A stretch of 5,524 bases of DNA from Longimicrobiales bacterium (lineage in GTDB: Bacteria; Gemmatimonadota; Gemmatimonadetes; Longimicrobiales; Gaopeijiaceae). The DNA lies in contig JAKMDG010000100.1 in NCBI GenBank assembly GCA_022428035.1, forward strand, positions 1 to 5,524. Reading direction: 5' to 3'. This document shows positions 1-5,524 of this stretch, piece after piece. The notes under the pieces are model-generated. The model did no database searches and had not been told where the DNA came from. It worked only from the letters and a program-made list of their open reading frames with translations. How positions within the stretch are numbered: the stretch's first letter is position 1; each line of letters begins with the position of its first letter. The translations under genes were made by a program, and so were the position numbers.

Positions 1-768
1 GGAACCTTCCTTCTCGCGGTTCTGCTCGGACTCGGATCTCTGGTGGGGCAGATTCCGAACGCGGTACTCGCCGGTATCCTGATCACCGTCGGTATCGGGA
101 TCGTGGATTACAAAGGACTGCGCCACCTGCTCGAAGTTCCGCGCGCCGATGCCGCGGTGATGGTGATCGTCCTTCTGCTCACCGTGTTCGTCGACCTCCT
201 CGTCGCAGTCGCGGCCGGGGTGGTGCTCGCTGCGCTCCTGTTCATGAAAAACATCTCCGACGTCATTGAGCACCGTACCGTAATCGCGCCGCTCAAGGAG
301 TTCTCGCGGGAGCTGCCATGGGCCGACGAGGGTGACCTCATCGCGCGCCGAGGTGACGAAGTCTTCATCAAGCACCTGGATGGCCCGCTTTTCTTCGGCT
401 TCGCGAACCGCTTCCAGGAGCTGATGACCCGCTTCCCGGATCTGGCGGTCGTCGTCCTCCGCTTCGACAAGGTCCCGTACATGGACCAGTCCGGGCTCTA
501 TGCCCTCGAAGACGCGATCATGTATCTGAACGACAACAATATCCGCGTGGCCCTCACGGATATTCACGGTCAGCCGCGCGACCTGGCTGAGAACATCCGC
601 CTCATCCCGAATCTCGTGCCAGCTGAGTACTGCTTCGACACGTTCGACGAATGCGCCGAGTGGCTGGAGCGCTACCTGAACGGTGACCTGTCGACCCCGG
701 TATCCAAGGACTCGACGGACGACGATGGCCACGCTCTCGTGGAATCGTCCGATCTGGTCGGGGTCTGA
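1..768 (+). CDS. SulP-family anion (probable bicarbonate/sulfate) permease with STAS domain, 5'-truncated by window edge
   Basis: This is the C-terminal 255 residues of an inner-membrane SulP (SLC26-like) secondary transporter. The reading frame is open from base 1, so the true start lies outside the window; the GTG at 43 is internal. Residues 1-35 and 50-82 are strongly hydrophobic and form the last transmembrane helices (for example AAVMVIVLLLTVFVDLLVAV). They are followed by a cytoplasmic linker and a STAS domain at about 119-226. The STAS signature is visible as VVLRFDKVPYMDQSGLYALE, with DQSG at 162-165 matching the conserved D-x-S-G loop that is phosphorylated in SpoIIAA-type proteins. 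A short acidic, serine-rich tail (230-255) follows. SulP proteins carry sulfate, bicarbonate or dicarboxylates, and substrate cannot be read from this half. The carbonic anhydrase gene 58 bp downstream favours bicarbonate, since SulP-carbonic anhydrase neighbours and fusions are known. The family call is firm; the substrate is inference. Confidence 0.93.
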   Translation, partial: GTFLLAVLLGLGSLVGQIPNAVLAGILITVGIGIVDYKGLRHLLEVPRADAAVMVIVLLLTVFVDLLVAVAAGVVLAALLFMKNISDVIEHRTVIAPLKEFSRELPWADEGDLIARRGDEVFIKHLDGPLFFGFANRFQELMTRFPDLAVVVLRFDKVPYMDQSGLYALEDAIMYLNDNNIRVALTDIHGQPRDLAENIRLIPNLVPAEYCFDTFDECAEWLERYLNGDLSTPVSKDSTDDDGHALVESSDLVGV

Positions 769-826
769 GCCCCGAGCTCGCAGTCCCACTTTCCCATCAA
801 CCAACATTCTTCCACGAGCTTCTGAC

Positions 827-1453
827 ATGACCCCGCTTGTATCGAGCACCCAGACCGCAGAGTCTCAGGCCGCCACCAGTCCATCGGACGCGATCGATAT
901 GCTGAAGACCGGCAATCGCCGGTTCCTCGACGGTCAGGCACTGCAGCGGTCGTACCCCGACCAGATCGCTGCGACCGCTACGGGGCAGTTCCCCTACGCC
1001 GTCGTGCTCGGCTGCATCGACTCACGTGTTCCAGTCGAGACCGTATTCGACCAGGGCATCGGTGACATCTTCACCCCACGTGTCGCCGGCAACATCGTCA
1101 ACGAGGACCTGCTGGGGAGCATGGAGTTCGCGTGCAAGCTGGCGGGCTCGAAGGCCATCGTGGTCATGGGCCATACCGCATGCGGCGCTGTGAAGGGCGC
1201 CATCGGCAAGGCCCGCCTTGGGAACCTCACCGCGCTCGTGAACAAGATCGAGCCAGTAGTCGACCAGGTTGCCGAGAACATGGACGCTCAGGATCCCGGC
1301 TTCGTAGACGCCGTGGCTGTGGCCAACGTGCACGCCACGATCGACGCCATTCGGGCACAGAGCGAGGTGCTCGCCGAGATGGAGTCGCAGGGCGAGATCG
1401 CGATCGTCGGCGCCATGTACGACGTAGCGTCCGGCGAGGTGCGGTTCCTCTAG
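827..1453 (+). CDS. beta-class carbonic anhydrase
   Basis: This 208-residue enzyme interconverts CO2 and bicarbonate using a zinc ion. The zinc ligands and catalytic dyad of beta carbonic anhydrases are all present: C63, D65 and R67 in GCIDSRVP, and H116 and C119 in GHTACGAVK. The N-terminal helix (DAIDMLKTGNRRFLDGQ, 21-37), the PRVAGNI segment (84-90) and the C-terminal IVGAMYDVASGEVRFL strand are also typical, and the length is usual. No signal peptide is seen, so the enzyme should be cytoplasmic. I chose the ATG at 827 because the family homology begins about 20 residues later. The frame is open back to a GTG at 683, but that extension overlaps the permease and has an arginine/proline-rich, non-family composition. 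Only a weak GAG lies 8 nt before the ATG. The 58-bp gap after the SulP gene and the terminator after this gene suggest co-transcription and a joint role in inorganic carbon or pH balance. Confidence 0.96.
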   Translation: MTPLVSSTQTAESQAATSPSDAIDMLKTGNRRFLDGQALQRSYPDQIAATATGQFPYAVVLGCIDSRVPVETVFDQGIGDIFTPRVAGNIVNEDLLGSMEFACKLAGSKAIVVMGHTACGAVKGAIGKARLGNLTALVNKIEPVVDQVAENMDAQDPGFVDAVAVANVHATIDAIRAQSEVLAEMESQGEIAIVGAMYDVASGEVRFL

Positions 1454-1493
1454 GACTGTTCCTCAGGACGCAGGAATCGGCGCTGCGGCCCAC

Positions 1494-1536
1494 ATGAGGC
1501 GGCGCGAGCGACATTCGCGCCGCCTCATTCTTGTTC
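1494..1536 (+). terminator. Rho-independent terminator after carbonic anhydrase
   Basis: ATGAGGCGGCGCGA (1494-1507) and TCGCGCCGCCTCAT (1515-1528) are exact reverse complements. They form a 14-bp GC-rich stem with a 7-nt loop (GCGACAT). The stem starts 40 bp after the carbonic anhydrase stop codon and is followed by TCTTGTTC, a short and imperfect T-rich run. The minus-strand side has no T run, so it reads best as a terminator for the plus-strand SulP-carbonic anhydrase unit. Stem quality is very good; the weak T tract is the only reservation. Confidence 0.78.
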
Positions 1537-1626
1537 AGCGTTGGCTCCCACCGGAGAGCAGCTTCTCCGCCCGGCCTACCGTCCCACTACCTCCTGATGG
1601 AAGTCCCCCGTGAACCCCGGGCACAC

Positions 1627-1752
1627 TCAGACCCGCTGCCGGGCGGGTGGCACGCGCGGCACGTGATACCGTGCATCATCGAAGTGGCAGGCGGTGCACC
1701 GCTCAAGCGTCGTCTCGTGGATGGGCTCCGCGTACGACCTGGTCCTCAGCAT
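1627..1752 (-). CDS. hypothetical 41-aa peptide with CxxCH motif, or gene remnant
   Basis: This minus-strand frame runs from an ATG at 1752-1750 to a TGA at 1629-1627. It contains RCTACHFDDARYHVPRVPP, so it has a CxxCH motif (C19, C22, H23), the signature of covalent haem attachment in c-type cytochromes; zinc binding by the cysteines is an alternative. No signal peptide is seen, which argues against a functional exported cytochrome as it stands. The frame is closed upstream by a TAG close to the ATG, so it may be the 3' piece of a longer decayed gene. It lies 152 bp downstream of the SDR stop codon on the same strand. Third-position GC is high but cannot decide between strands here. The match may be chance; confidence is low. 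Confidence 0.25.
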   Translation of the reverse strand: MLRTRSYAEPIHETTLERCTACHFDDARYHVPRVPPARQRV

Positions 1753-1849
1753 CGACCAGGACTACGAAGAGGCCATGCGCTGGGATCGGCGGGCAGCGCA
1801 CAGGGAGAACATGACCGCCGCCGAGGCTCTGGAGCAGATCAGGCGCTGA
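1721..1849 (+). CDS. hypothetical small protein (42 aa), possibly a remnant
   Basis: I do not recognise this protein. It is an acidic/basic, helix-prone 42-residue peptide containing SIDQDYEEAMRWDRR and ending MTAAEALEQIRR. Such a composition is more protein-like than most spurious frames, and about nine tenths of its codons end in G or C. The frame is open upstream to a TGA at 1664; an alternative GTG start is at 1694, giving 51 residues. No good ribosome binding site precedes either start. It lies on the same strand as the carbonic anhydrase but beyond its terminator, so it would need its own promoter. It could be the C-terminal remnant of a larger lost gene. It overlaps the minus-strand CxxCH candidate at 1721-1752. 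Confidence 0.3.
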   Translation: MGSAYDLVLSIDQDYEEAMRWDRRAAHRENMTAAEALEQIRR

Positions 1850-1904
1850 GACCCGTCGGTGGTCCTGGAGGCTGGTACCCATTCGGTTTCACGTCAGGCG
1901 TACC

Positions 1905-3452
1905 TTACCAATCTGTCGGTATGTAGTCCTTCAGGAACTGCCCCCAAAGGTGCTGGCCGGTGTTGATACCGCTGATGATCGGATCAACGATGCGCGCGGC
2001 GCCGTCGACGATGTCGAGCGGCGGATGGAAGCCGTGCATCTCGGTCTTCCTCGCCGCAATCGCGGCCGGGTCTTCATCTGTCACCCAACCGGTGTCCACG
2101 GCATTCATGTGGATCCCATCGTTGTAATAATCGGTCGCCGAGGTCCGCGTCATCATGTTCAACGCCGCCTTGGCCATGTTCGTATGTGGGTGTCGCGTGG
2201 TCTTGGCGTTCCGATAGAACTGACCCTCCACCGCAGACACGTTCACGATGTGTTTGTCCCGGTTGCCGGTGCGCAGCATGAGCGGTTTGAGACGGGCGTT
2301 CAGGACGAAGGGTGCGACGGCGTTGACCAGCTGTACCTCCAGAAGCTCCACGGTCGGCACGTCCGCCATGAGCATGCGCCACGAGTTGGTCTCGCGCAGA
2401 TCTACCTGTTGCAGATCCTGATCGAGTTCGCCCGCAGGGAAGAGTGCCTGGCGCGTCTCCCGCTCCTCCATGAGCAGCGGGATCTGAGACAGCTGGGGAG
2501 CGTGGGTCAGGCCAGGGACGTCGGTTCGCAGGGGTGCGCAAAGCGCGTCCTGGATATGCCCCGGGAGTTCATTCAGGGCAGCCGCTTCCTCCTCCATCAT
2601 GTGTGCGTAGAACTCGGGTGGACGCCGCACCGTCTGGCACGCATTGCTGATGATGATGTCCAACCGGTCACGCGTGGCGAGGAGTTCCGCGCAGAACGCT
2701 TCGACGCTGGGGGTATGCCGCAAATCCAGTCCGTAGATCTGGAGGCGATGGCCCCAGTCGGCGAAGTCCTCTTCTCTGGCGTAACGGGCGGCGGCGTCCC
2801 GCGGAAAGCGCGTGGTCACGATCAGATCGGCCCCGCACCTCAAGAGCTTGATGCCCGCCTGATAGCCGATCTTCACCCGTCCGCCGGTGAGGAGCGCGAC
2901 TCGACCCGTGAGATCCGCTAGCTCCCCCCGCTTCCGATAATTCAGCTCTGCGCAGGACGGGCACATCTGATCGTAGAAATGATGGAGCTCGGTGAACGGG
3001 CCCTTGCAGCAGTAGCAGTGCTGCCGCCCGACGCCTCCATCCGAGGCCTGAGGCCCCGCGTCCGCCGTCGTGTGGAACGCGGACACTACTTCATTGGGTA
3101 GCGCTGGTGGGTAGACGTTGGGCGTCGTGTACGTGGGCCGACTCCGAAGGGTCCGAATCCCGGTGTGGTTCAGGACCTCCTCTCTGCGACGCTTGGCCTC
3201 CGCTTTGCGCTTCTTGGCCAAGGCCCTGGTCAGCTGACGTCGCCGCGTCTCGTCGGGGTTCCAGACCCTGCCCGCCGCGTGGATCAGGCGGCGTTGGTCG
3301 GCCTGATCAGCGTGCGCCAGGACCGATCGATCCTCCACGATCTTTTCGAGGACCTCGACAGCGGCACGAATCTGGGCCTCGAGGAGATGGGCGTCGCTGG
3401 ACACCTCCGGCGAGGCGTCCTCCAGCTCGATGTCGTCGGGGGCAGTTTGCAT
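1905..3452 (-). CDS. short-chain dehydrogenase/reductase with N-terminal zinc ribbon and atypical active site
   Basis: A 515-residue SDR-superfamily protein, about twice the classical length. Residues 1-140 precede the catalytic fold and include a basic helical stretch (70-92, KKRKAEAKRRREE). A four-cysteine zinc ribbon follows: C146-x2-C149 and C164-P-S-C167. The Rossmann fold starts with VALLTGGRVKIG (185-196), a TGxxxGxG variant with K194 in place of the middle glycine. Next come VTTRFPR (212-218), whose arginines suggest NADP(H), D243 in LDLRH, and SNAC (269-272) in place of NNAG. About 85 extra residues separate this from the catalytic serine S406 (VNVSAVEG). The expected YxxxK reads T424-N-M-A-K428, so lysine is kept but tyrosine is threonine. 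DTGWV (453-457) replaces the usual PG loop. It appears cytosolic, with no signal peptide. The ATG at 3452 is the only plausible start seen, though no clear ribosome binding site precedes it. It is divergent from the kinase gene. The fold is sure; substrate and activity are unknown. Confidence 0.9.
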   Translation of the reverse strand: MQTAPDDIELEDASPEVSSDAHLLEAQIRAAVEVLEKIVEDRSVLAHADQADQRRLIHAAGRVWNPDETRRRQLTRALAKKRKAEAKRRREEVLNHTGIRTLRSRPTYTTPNVYPPALPNEVVSAFHTTADAGPQASDGGVGRQHCYCCKGPFTELHHFYDQMCPSCAELNYRKRGELADLTGRVALLTGGRVKIGYQAGIKLLRCGADLIVTTRFPRDAAARYAREEDFADWGHRLQIYGLDLRHTPSVEAFCAELLATRDRLDIIISNACQTVRRPPEFYAHMMEEEAAALNELPGHIQDALCAPLRTDVPGLTHAPQLSQIPLLMEERETRQALFPAGELDQDLQQVDLRETNSWRMLMADVPTVELLEVQLVNAVAPFVLNARLKPLMLRTGNRDKHIVNVSAVEGQFYRNAKTTRHPHTNMAKAALNMMTRTSATDYYNDGIHMNAVDTGWVTDEDPAAIAARKTEMHGFHPPLDIVDGAARIVDPIISGINTGQHLWGQFLKDYIPTDW

Positions 3453-3684
3453 GGCAGGAAGCTAGAACAGGCGCCAGAAGGGCCAAGGGATCCGGCGCGA
3501 CCGAGGGGGTCCTACGCCCGCGTGGCCATCCAAATCACGTATCGCGCCCTCCTGCCTGCGTGCGCGCGCACGGGAACCTCGTTCTGTGACCATTCCGAAA
3601 CACTCATCGATTGACTGTATCGAATCGTCTGAGGATGAGGATCCGACGCGGTGCGCCACTGCATCACTTCAGATACGTTGCGCC
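3453..3684. promoter_or_regulatory. Divergent intergenic region between SDR and kinase genes
   Basis: These 232 bp separate the start codons of two genes read in opposite directions, so both promoters should lie here. A TTGACT at 3611-3616 resembles a -35 box for the kinase, but no good -10 sits 16-18 bp downstream. An inverted repeat TCGAT-N7-ATCGA (3607-3623) overlaps it and could be an operator. A tandem GAGGATGAGGAT lies at 3631-3642. No ribosome binding site is obvious before either gene. No specific regulator can be named. Confidence 0.45.
3607..3623. promoter_or_regulatory. candidate operator, TCGAT-N7-ATCGA inverted repeat
   Basis: Perfect 5-bp inverted half-sites with a 7-bp spacer surround a TTGACT that resembles a -35 element, about 60 bp before the kinase start. 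The position suits a repressor or activator site, but 5-bp arms are short enough to arise by chance. Confidence 0.25.
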
Positions 3685-5406
3685 ATGAGCTATCTACTAT
3701 TGGATCCAGCAGACTTTGCCGGTAAGGCGATTGACGGATTCGCCGCCGCCCACCCGCGCCACGTCAGCCGCATCGAAGGCGGGGTGATGCGGCGGGCAGC
3801 GCTTCCGCCCGGGCAGGTGGGTGTCGTGGTCGGCGGGGGCTCAGGTCACTACCCGGCTTTTGCCGGCCTGGTGGGCCGGGGCATGGCGTCAGCAGCCGTG
3901 TGCGGCAACATCTTCGCCTCGCCCTCGGCTGGTCAGGTGGTGCGGGTAGGATCAGCAGTGGAGCGAGGGGCGGGCCTGCTTCTGACCTTCGGCAACTACG
4001 CGGGCGATGTGCTGCATTTCAGCCTTGGGGCGGAGCGATTGCGCCGCCGGGGAATCGATGTGCGGATCGTCACGGTCACCGATGACATCGCCAGCGCGCC
4101 TGCGGACCACCCCGAACTGCGACGAGGCATCGCCGGTGGTCTGGCCGTCTACAAGGTGGCTGGCGCCGCGGCCGAGGCCGGGTTGGCGTTGGATGAGGTC
4201 GAGCGGCTGACCCAGAAGGCCAACGCACACACCCGCACGCTGGGCGTGGCCTTCAGCGGCTGCACATTACCGGGAGCCAGCAACCCACTCTTTGAGGTCC
4301 CCGATGGTCGCATGGCCATCGGTATGGGTCTGCATGGCGAGCCGGGACTCTCAGAGGGTCCGCTCACGGACGCGGACACCCTGGCGACGATGCTCCTGGA
4401 CCGGCTGCTGCCCGAACGCCCAGCGGACATTCCCGCAGACAGGCAAAGAGTGGTGGTGCTGCTTAACGGCCTGGGAACCTTCAAATACGAAGAACTGTTT
4501 GTGCTCTTCGCTGCCGTGAGCCAGCAGCTACAGCAGGCGGGGGTGGTGATGGCCGACTGCGAGTGCGGCGAACTGGTCACCAGCCTCGACATGGCCGGCG
4601 TCTCACTCACCCTTTTCTGGGTGGATGAGGAGCTCGAAGGCTTCTGGAATGCGGCGGCGGACAGTGCCGCCTACCGGCGTGGGTCCTTCACCAGCAGCCT
4701 GCCAGCAACTTCAGCAGAACAGCCGGACGGCAGACAGGCGGAACTGGACACGACCTTTGAGCCCAGCGCCCTGACGCCGTCACAGCGCACCCTGCTGGCG
4801 CGAATCGAGGCCGTGGAGGAGGCCCTGAACACACATGCCGAGGAACTCGGCCGCCTCGATGCGATCGCCGGTGATGGGGACCATGGCCTGGGCATGGTGC
4901 GGGGCATTCGGGGTGCCAGGGAGAGCGCCAGCCGCGCTATGGAGCGGGGTTGCGGCATCGGAGACGTGCTGATGGAGGCTGGTGAGGCCTGGTCTGACCA
5001 TGGAGGTGGTACCTCTGGCGCCCTGTGGGGGGGCGCTCTTCTGGCAGCGGGCCAAGCCCTGGCCGAGGCCCCGGCCCCGGAGGCCACTGACATTGCGGCA
5101 GCTTTCGAAGCCGCCCTGGAGGCGGTGATGCAGCTTGGCCACGCTGTGCCAGGGGACAAAACCATGGTAGATGCACTTCAGCCGTTCAGCGTGCAGCTCC
5201 AGGCCAGGCTGCGGGCTGGTGCAGACCTTCAGCAGGCTTTGCAGGAGGCTGCAAGCGCCGCCCTGACTGCTGCACAGTCCACTGCTGATCTGCTGCCAAA
5301 ACTCGGCCGTGCTCGCACCCATGGCCACCGGAGCCTCGGTCATCCGGATCCAGGGGCCATGTCCCTGGCGCACTGCCTGGTGGCAGCAACGCGAGAGCCG
5401 ACGTAA
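3685..5406 (+). CDS. single-chain DhaK-DhaL kinase (dihydroxyacetone kinase family, possibly erythrulose kinase)
   Basis: A 573-residue ATP-dependent kinase that phosphorylates a short ketose. The DhaK domain (about 1-325) binds substrate. Visible are GGGSGH (50-55, base H55), NYAGD (104-108, acid D108) and GLHGEPG (215-221), whose H217 should form the covalent hemiaminal with the ketose carbonyl. These are each one less than E. coli DhaK H56, D109 and H218. A linker (about 330-365) leads to the DhaL domain (about 366-573), which holds ATP-Mg through D392, D397 and D399 in LDAIAGDGDHG. GGTSGALWG (441-449), GDKTMVDAL (490-498) and the C-terminal HPDPGAMS follow. The length fits fused ATP-dependent enzymes rather than the PTS-dependent three-subunit form. 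GHYPAF in place of GHEPAH, and GCTLPGA, recall kinases acting on erythrulose. I chose the ATG at 3685 because family homology starts there (LLLDPADF); the frame is open upstream to a GTG at 3586, but that adds 33 non-family residues. Family sure, substrate inferred. Confidence 0.94.
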   Translation: MSYLLLDPADFAGKAIDGFAAAHPRHVSRIEGGVMRRAALPPGQVGVVVGGGSGHYPAFAGLVGRGMASAAVCGNIFASPSAGQVVRVGSAVERGAGLLLTFGNYAGDVLHFSLGAERLRRRGIDVRIVTVTDDIASAPADHPELRRGIAGGLAVYKVAGAAAEAGLALDEVERLTQKANAHTRTLGVAFSGCTLPGASNPLFEVPDGRMAIGMGLHGEPGLSEGPLTDADTLATMLLDRLLPERPADIPADRQRVVVLLNGLGTFKYEELFVLFAAVSQQLQQAGVVMADCECGELVTSLDMAGVSLTLFWVDEELEGFWNAAADSAAYRRGSFTSSLPATSAEQPDGRQAELDTTFEPSALTPSQRTLLARIEAVEEALNTHAEELGRLDAIAGDGDHGLGMVRGIRGARESASRAMERGCGIGDVLMEAGEAWSDHGGGTSGALWGGALLAAGQALAEAPAPEATDIAAAFEAALEAVMQLGHAVPGDKTMVDALQPFSVQLQARLRAGADLQQALQEAASAALTAAQSTADLLPKLGRARTHGHRSLGHPDPGAMSLAHCLVAATREPT

Positions 5407-5423
5407 CCGAAGTCCACAACGCT

Positions 5424-5524
5424 GAAGATTCAGGCATGGATCCGGTGACGGATTTCGGTGCGCGGCAGAGCTCTTCGAGAGCGCTCTCGAGCGCGACAGC
5501 GTGTATGCCCTCGCATGGGCAGGA
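5424..5524 (+). pseudogene. tetratricopeptide-repeat (TPR) fragment without start codon, running off the right edge
   Basis: The frame with codons beginning at 5438 (open after a TGA at 5423-5425) reads AAELFESALERDSVYALAWAG at 5462-5524. This fits the TPR consensus, with its regular A/L/F, Y-A-L-A-W and helix-turn-helix spacing. No ATG, GTG or TTG occurs in this frame between the stop codon and the repeat, so it cannot start here normally. The ATG at 5436 is in another frame that gives an unrecognisable, serine/alanine-rich peptide. It is therefore probably the 3' part of a TPR gene whose 5' end was lost or frameshifted. A start outside the usual codons or a sequencing error is also possible. 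Only about 20 residues are visible, so confidence in the repeat is moderate. Confidence 0.5.

Larger units (their letters stand above)
1537..1904. other. Sparse intergenic stretch between carbonic anhydrase and SDR genes
   Basis: No confidently assignable gene lies between the terminator and the 3' end of the SDR gene. Bases 1537-1626 show no convincing coding frame. From about 1627 to 1849 the third positions of one codon register are almost all G or C, which suggests present or past coding. However, the plus and minus frames there share the same wobble positions, so composition cannot tell which strand is used. The two candidate small frames are listed separately. Bases 1850-1904, downstream of the SDR stop codon, show no clear hairpin terminator. 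Confidence 0.6.

Noticed and set aside
683..826. Upstream GTG extension of the carbonic anhydrase frame
   Set aside because: It overlaps the SulP gene, and its arginine/proline/threonine-rich translation does not resemble the family. The ATG at 827 gives the normal length.
1632..1675. Short GC-rich hairpins (for example CCCGC-N6-GCGGG and GCACG-N6-CGTGC)
   Set aside because: The 5-bp stems in GC-rich DNA are expected by chance and have no T tract.
1531..1926. 131-codon plus-strand frame between carbonic anhydrase and SDR
   Set aside because: Proline/arginine/glycine-rich composition, no motif, and third positions without the usual GC bias. It also overlaps the SDR 3' end.
1950..2921. 323-codon plus-strand frame antisense to the SDR
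   Set aside because: It is fully inside the SDR gene, whose motifs are unmistakable. Long antisense open frames are common in GC-rich genes, and no recognisable motif is present.
3586..3684. Upstream GTG extension of the kinase frame
   Set aside because: It adds 33 residues with no family similarity. The typical N-terminus (LLLDPADF) begins right after the ATG at 3685.
4671..5373. Minus-strand open frames across the DhaL domain
   Set aside because: They are antisense to well-supported DhaL coding sequence, with low-complexity serine/alanine/proline composition and no motifs.
5475..5490. Perfect 16-bp palindrome TCGAGAGCGCTCTCGA
   Set aside because: It falls inside the TPR-like coding frame, where repeated GAG/CTC codons produce it easily. 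It has no spacer or T tract, so I do not call it an operator or terminator.

Overview
The window comes from a GC-rich bacterial chromosome with high GC at third codon positions and mostly weak Shine-Dalgarno sequences. No phylogenetic marker is present. The tetratricopeptide-like fragment at the right edge and the zinc-ribbon SDR would suit a Gemmatimonadota, myxobacterial or similar environmental lineage, but this is a guess from protein style. No phage, IS element, CRISPR array, tRNA or rRNA was seen.

Layout. (1) 1-768, plus: the C-terminal half of a SulP-family anion permease, with its last membrane helices and a STAS domain, cut by the left edge. (2) 827-1453, plus: a complete beta-class carbonic anhydrase 58 bp downstream, followed by a perfect 14-bp stem-loop terminator (1494-1528). 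Together they look like a bicarbonate uptake and interconversion unit. (3) 1537-1904: a poorly occupied stretch with two tiny, mutually exclusive reading frames on opposite strands (1721-1849 plus; 1752-1627 minus, with a CxxCH motif). Neither is certain. (4) 1905-3452, minus: a 515-residue short-chain dehydrogenase/reductase with a basic helical N-terminus, a four-cysteine zinc ribbon, a large insertion, and threonine where the catalytic tyrosine should be. (5) 3453-3684: the divergent promoter region. (6) 3685-5406, plus: a complete single-chain DhaK-DhaL kinase whose motifs resemble the erythrulose-kinase branch of the dihydroxyacetone kinase family. (7) 5424-5524, plus: a frame matching a TPR repeat, without a start codon and running off the right edge, probably a gene remnant.

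How the genes work together. The SulP permease and carbonic anhydrase form a plausible transcription unit for bicarbonate or pH handling, closed by the hairpin. The SDR and the kinase are divergently transcribed from a shared 232-bp region. A carbonyl/alcohol oxidoreductase beside a ketose kinase could act in polyol or keto-sugar catabolism, but the sequence shows only adjacency. The best second-look items are the SDR's altered active site and extra domains, the kinase's substrate class, and the broken TPR frame.
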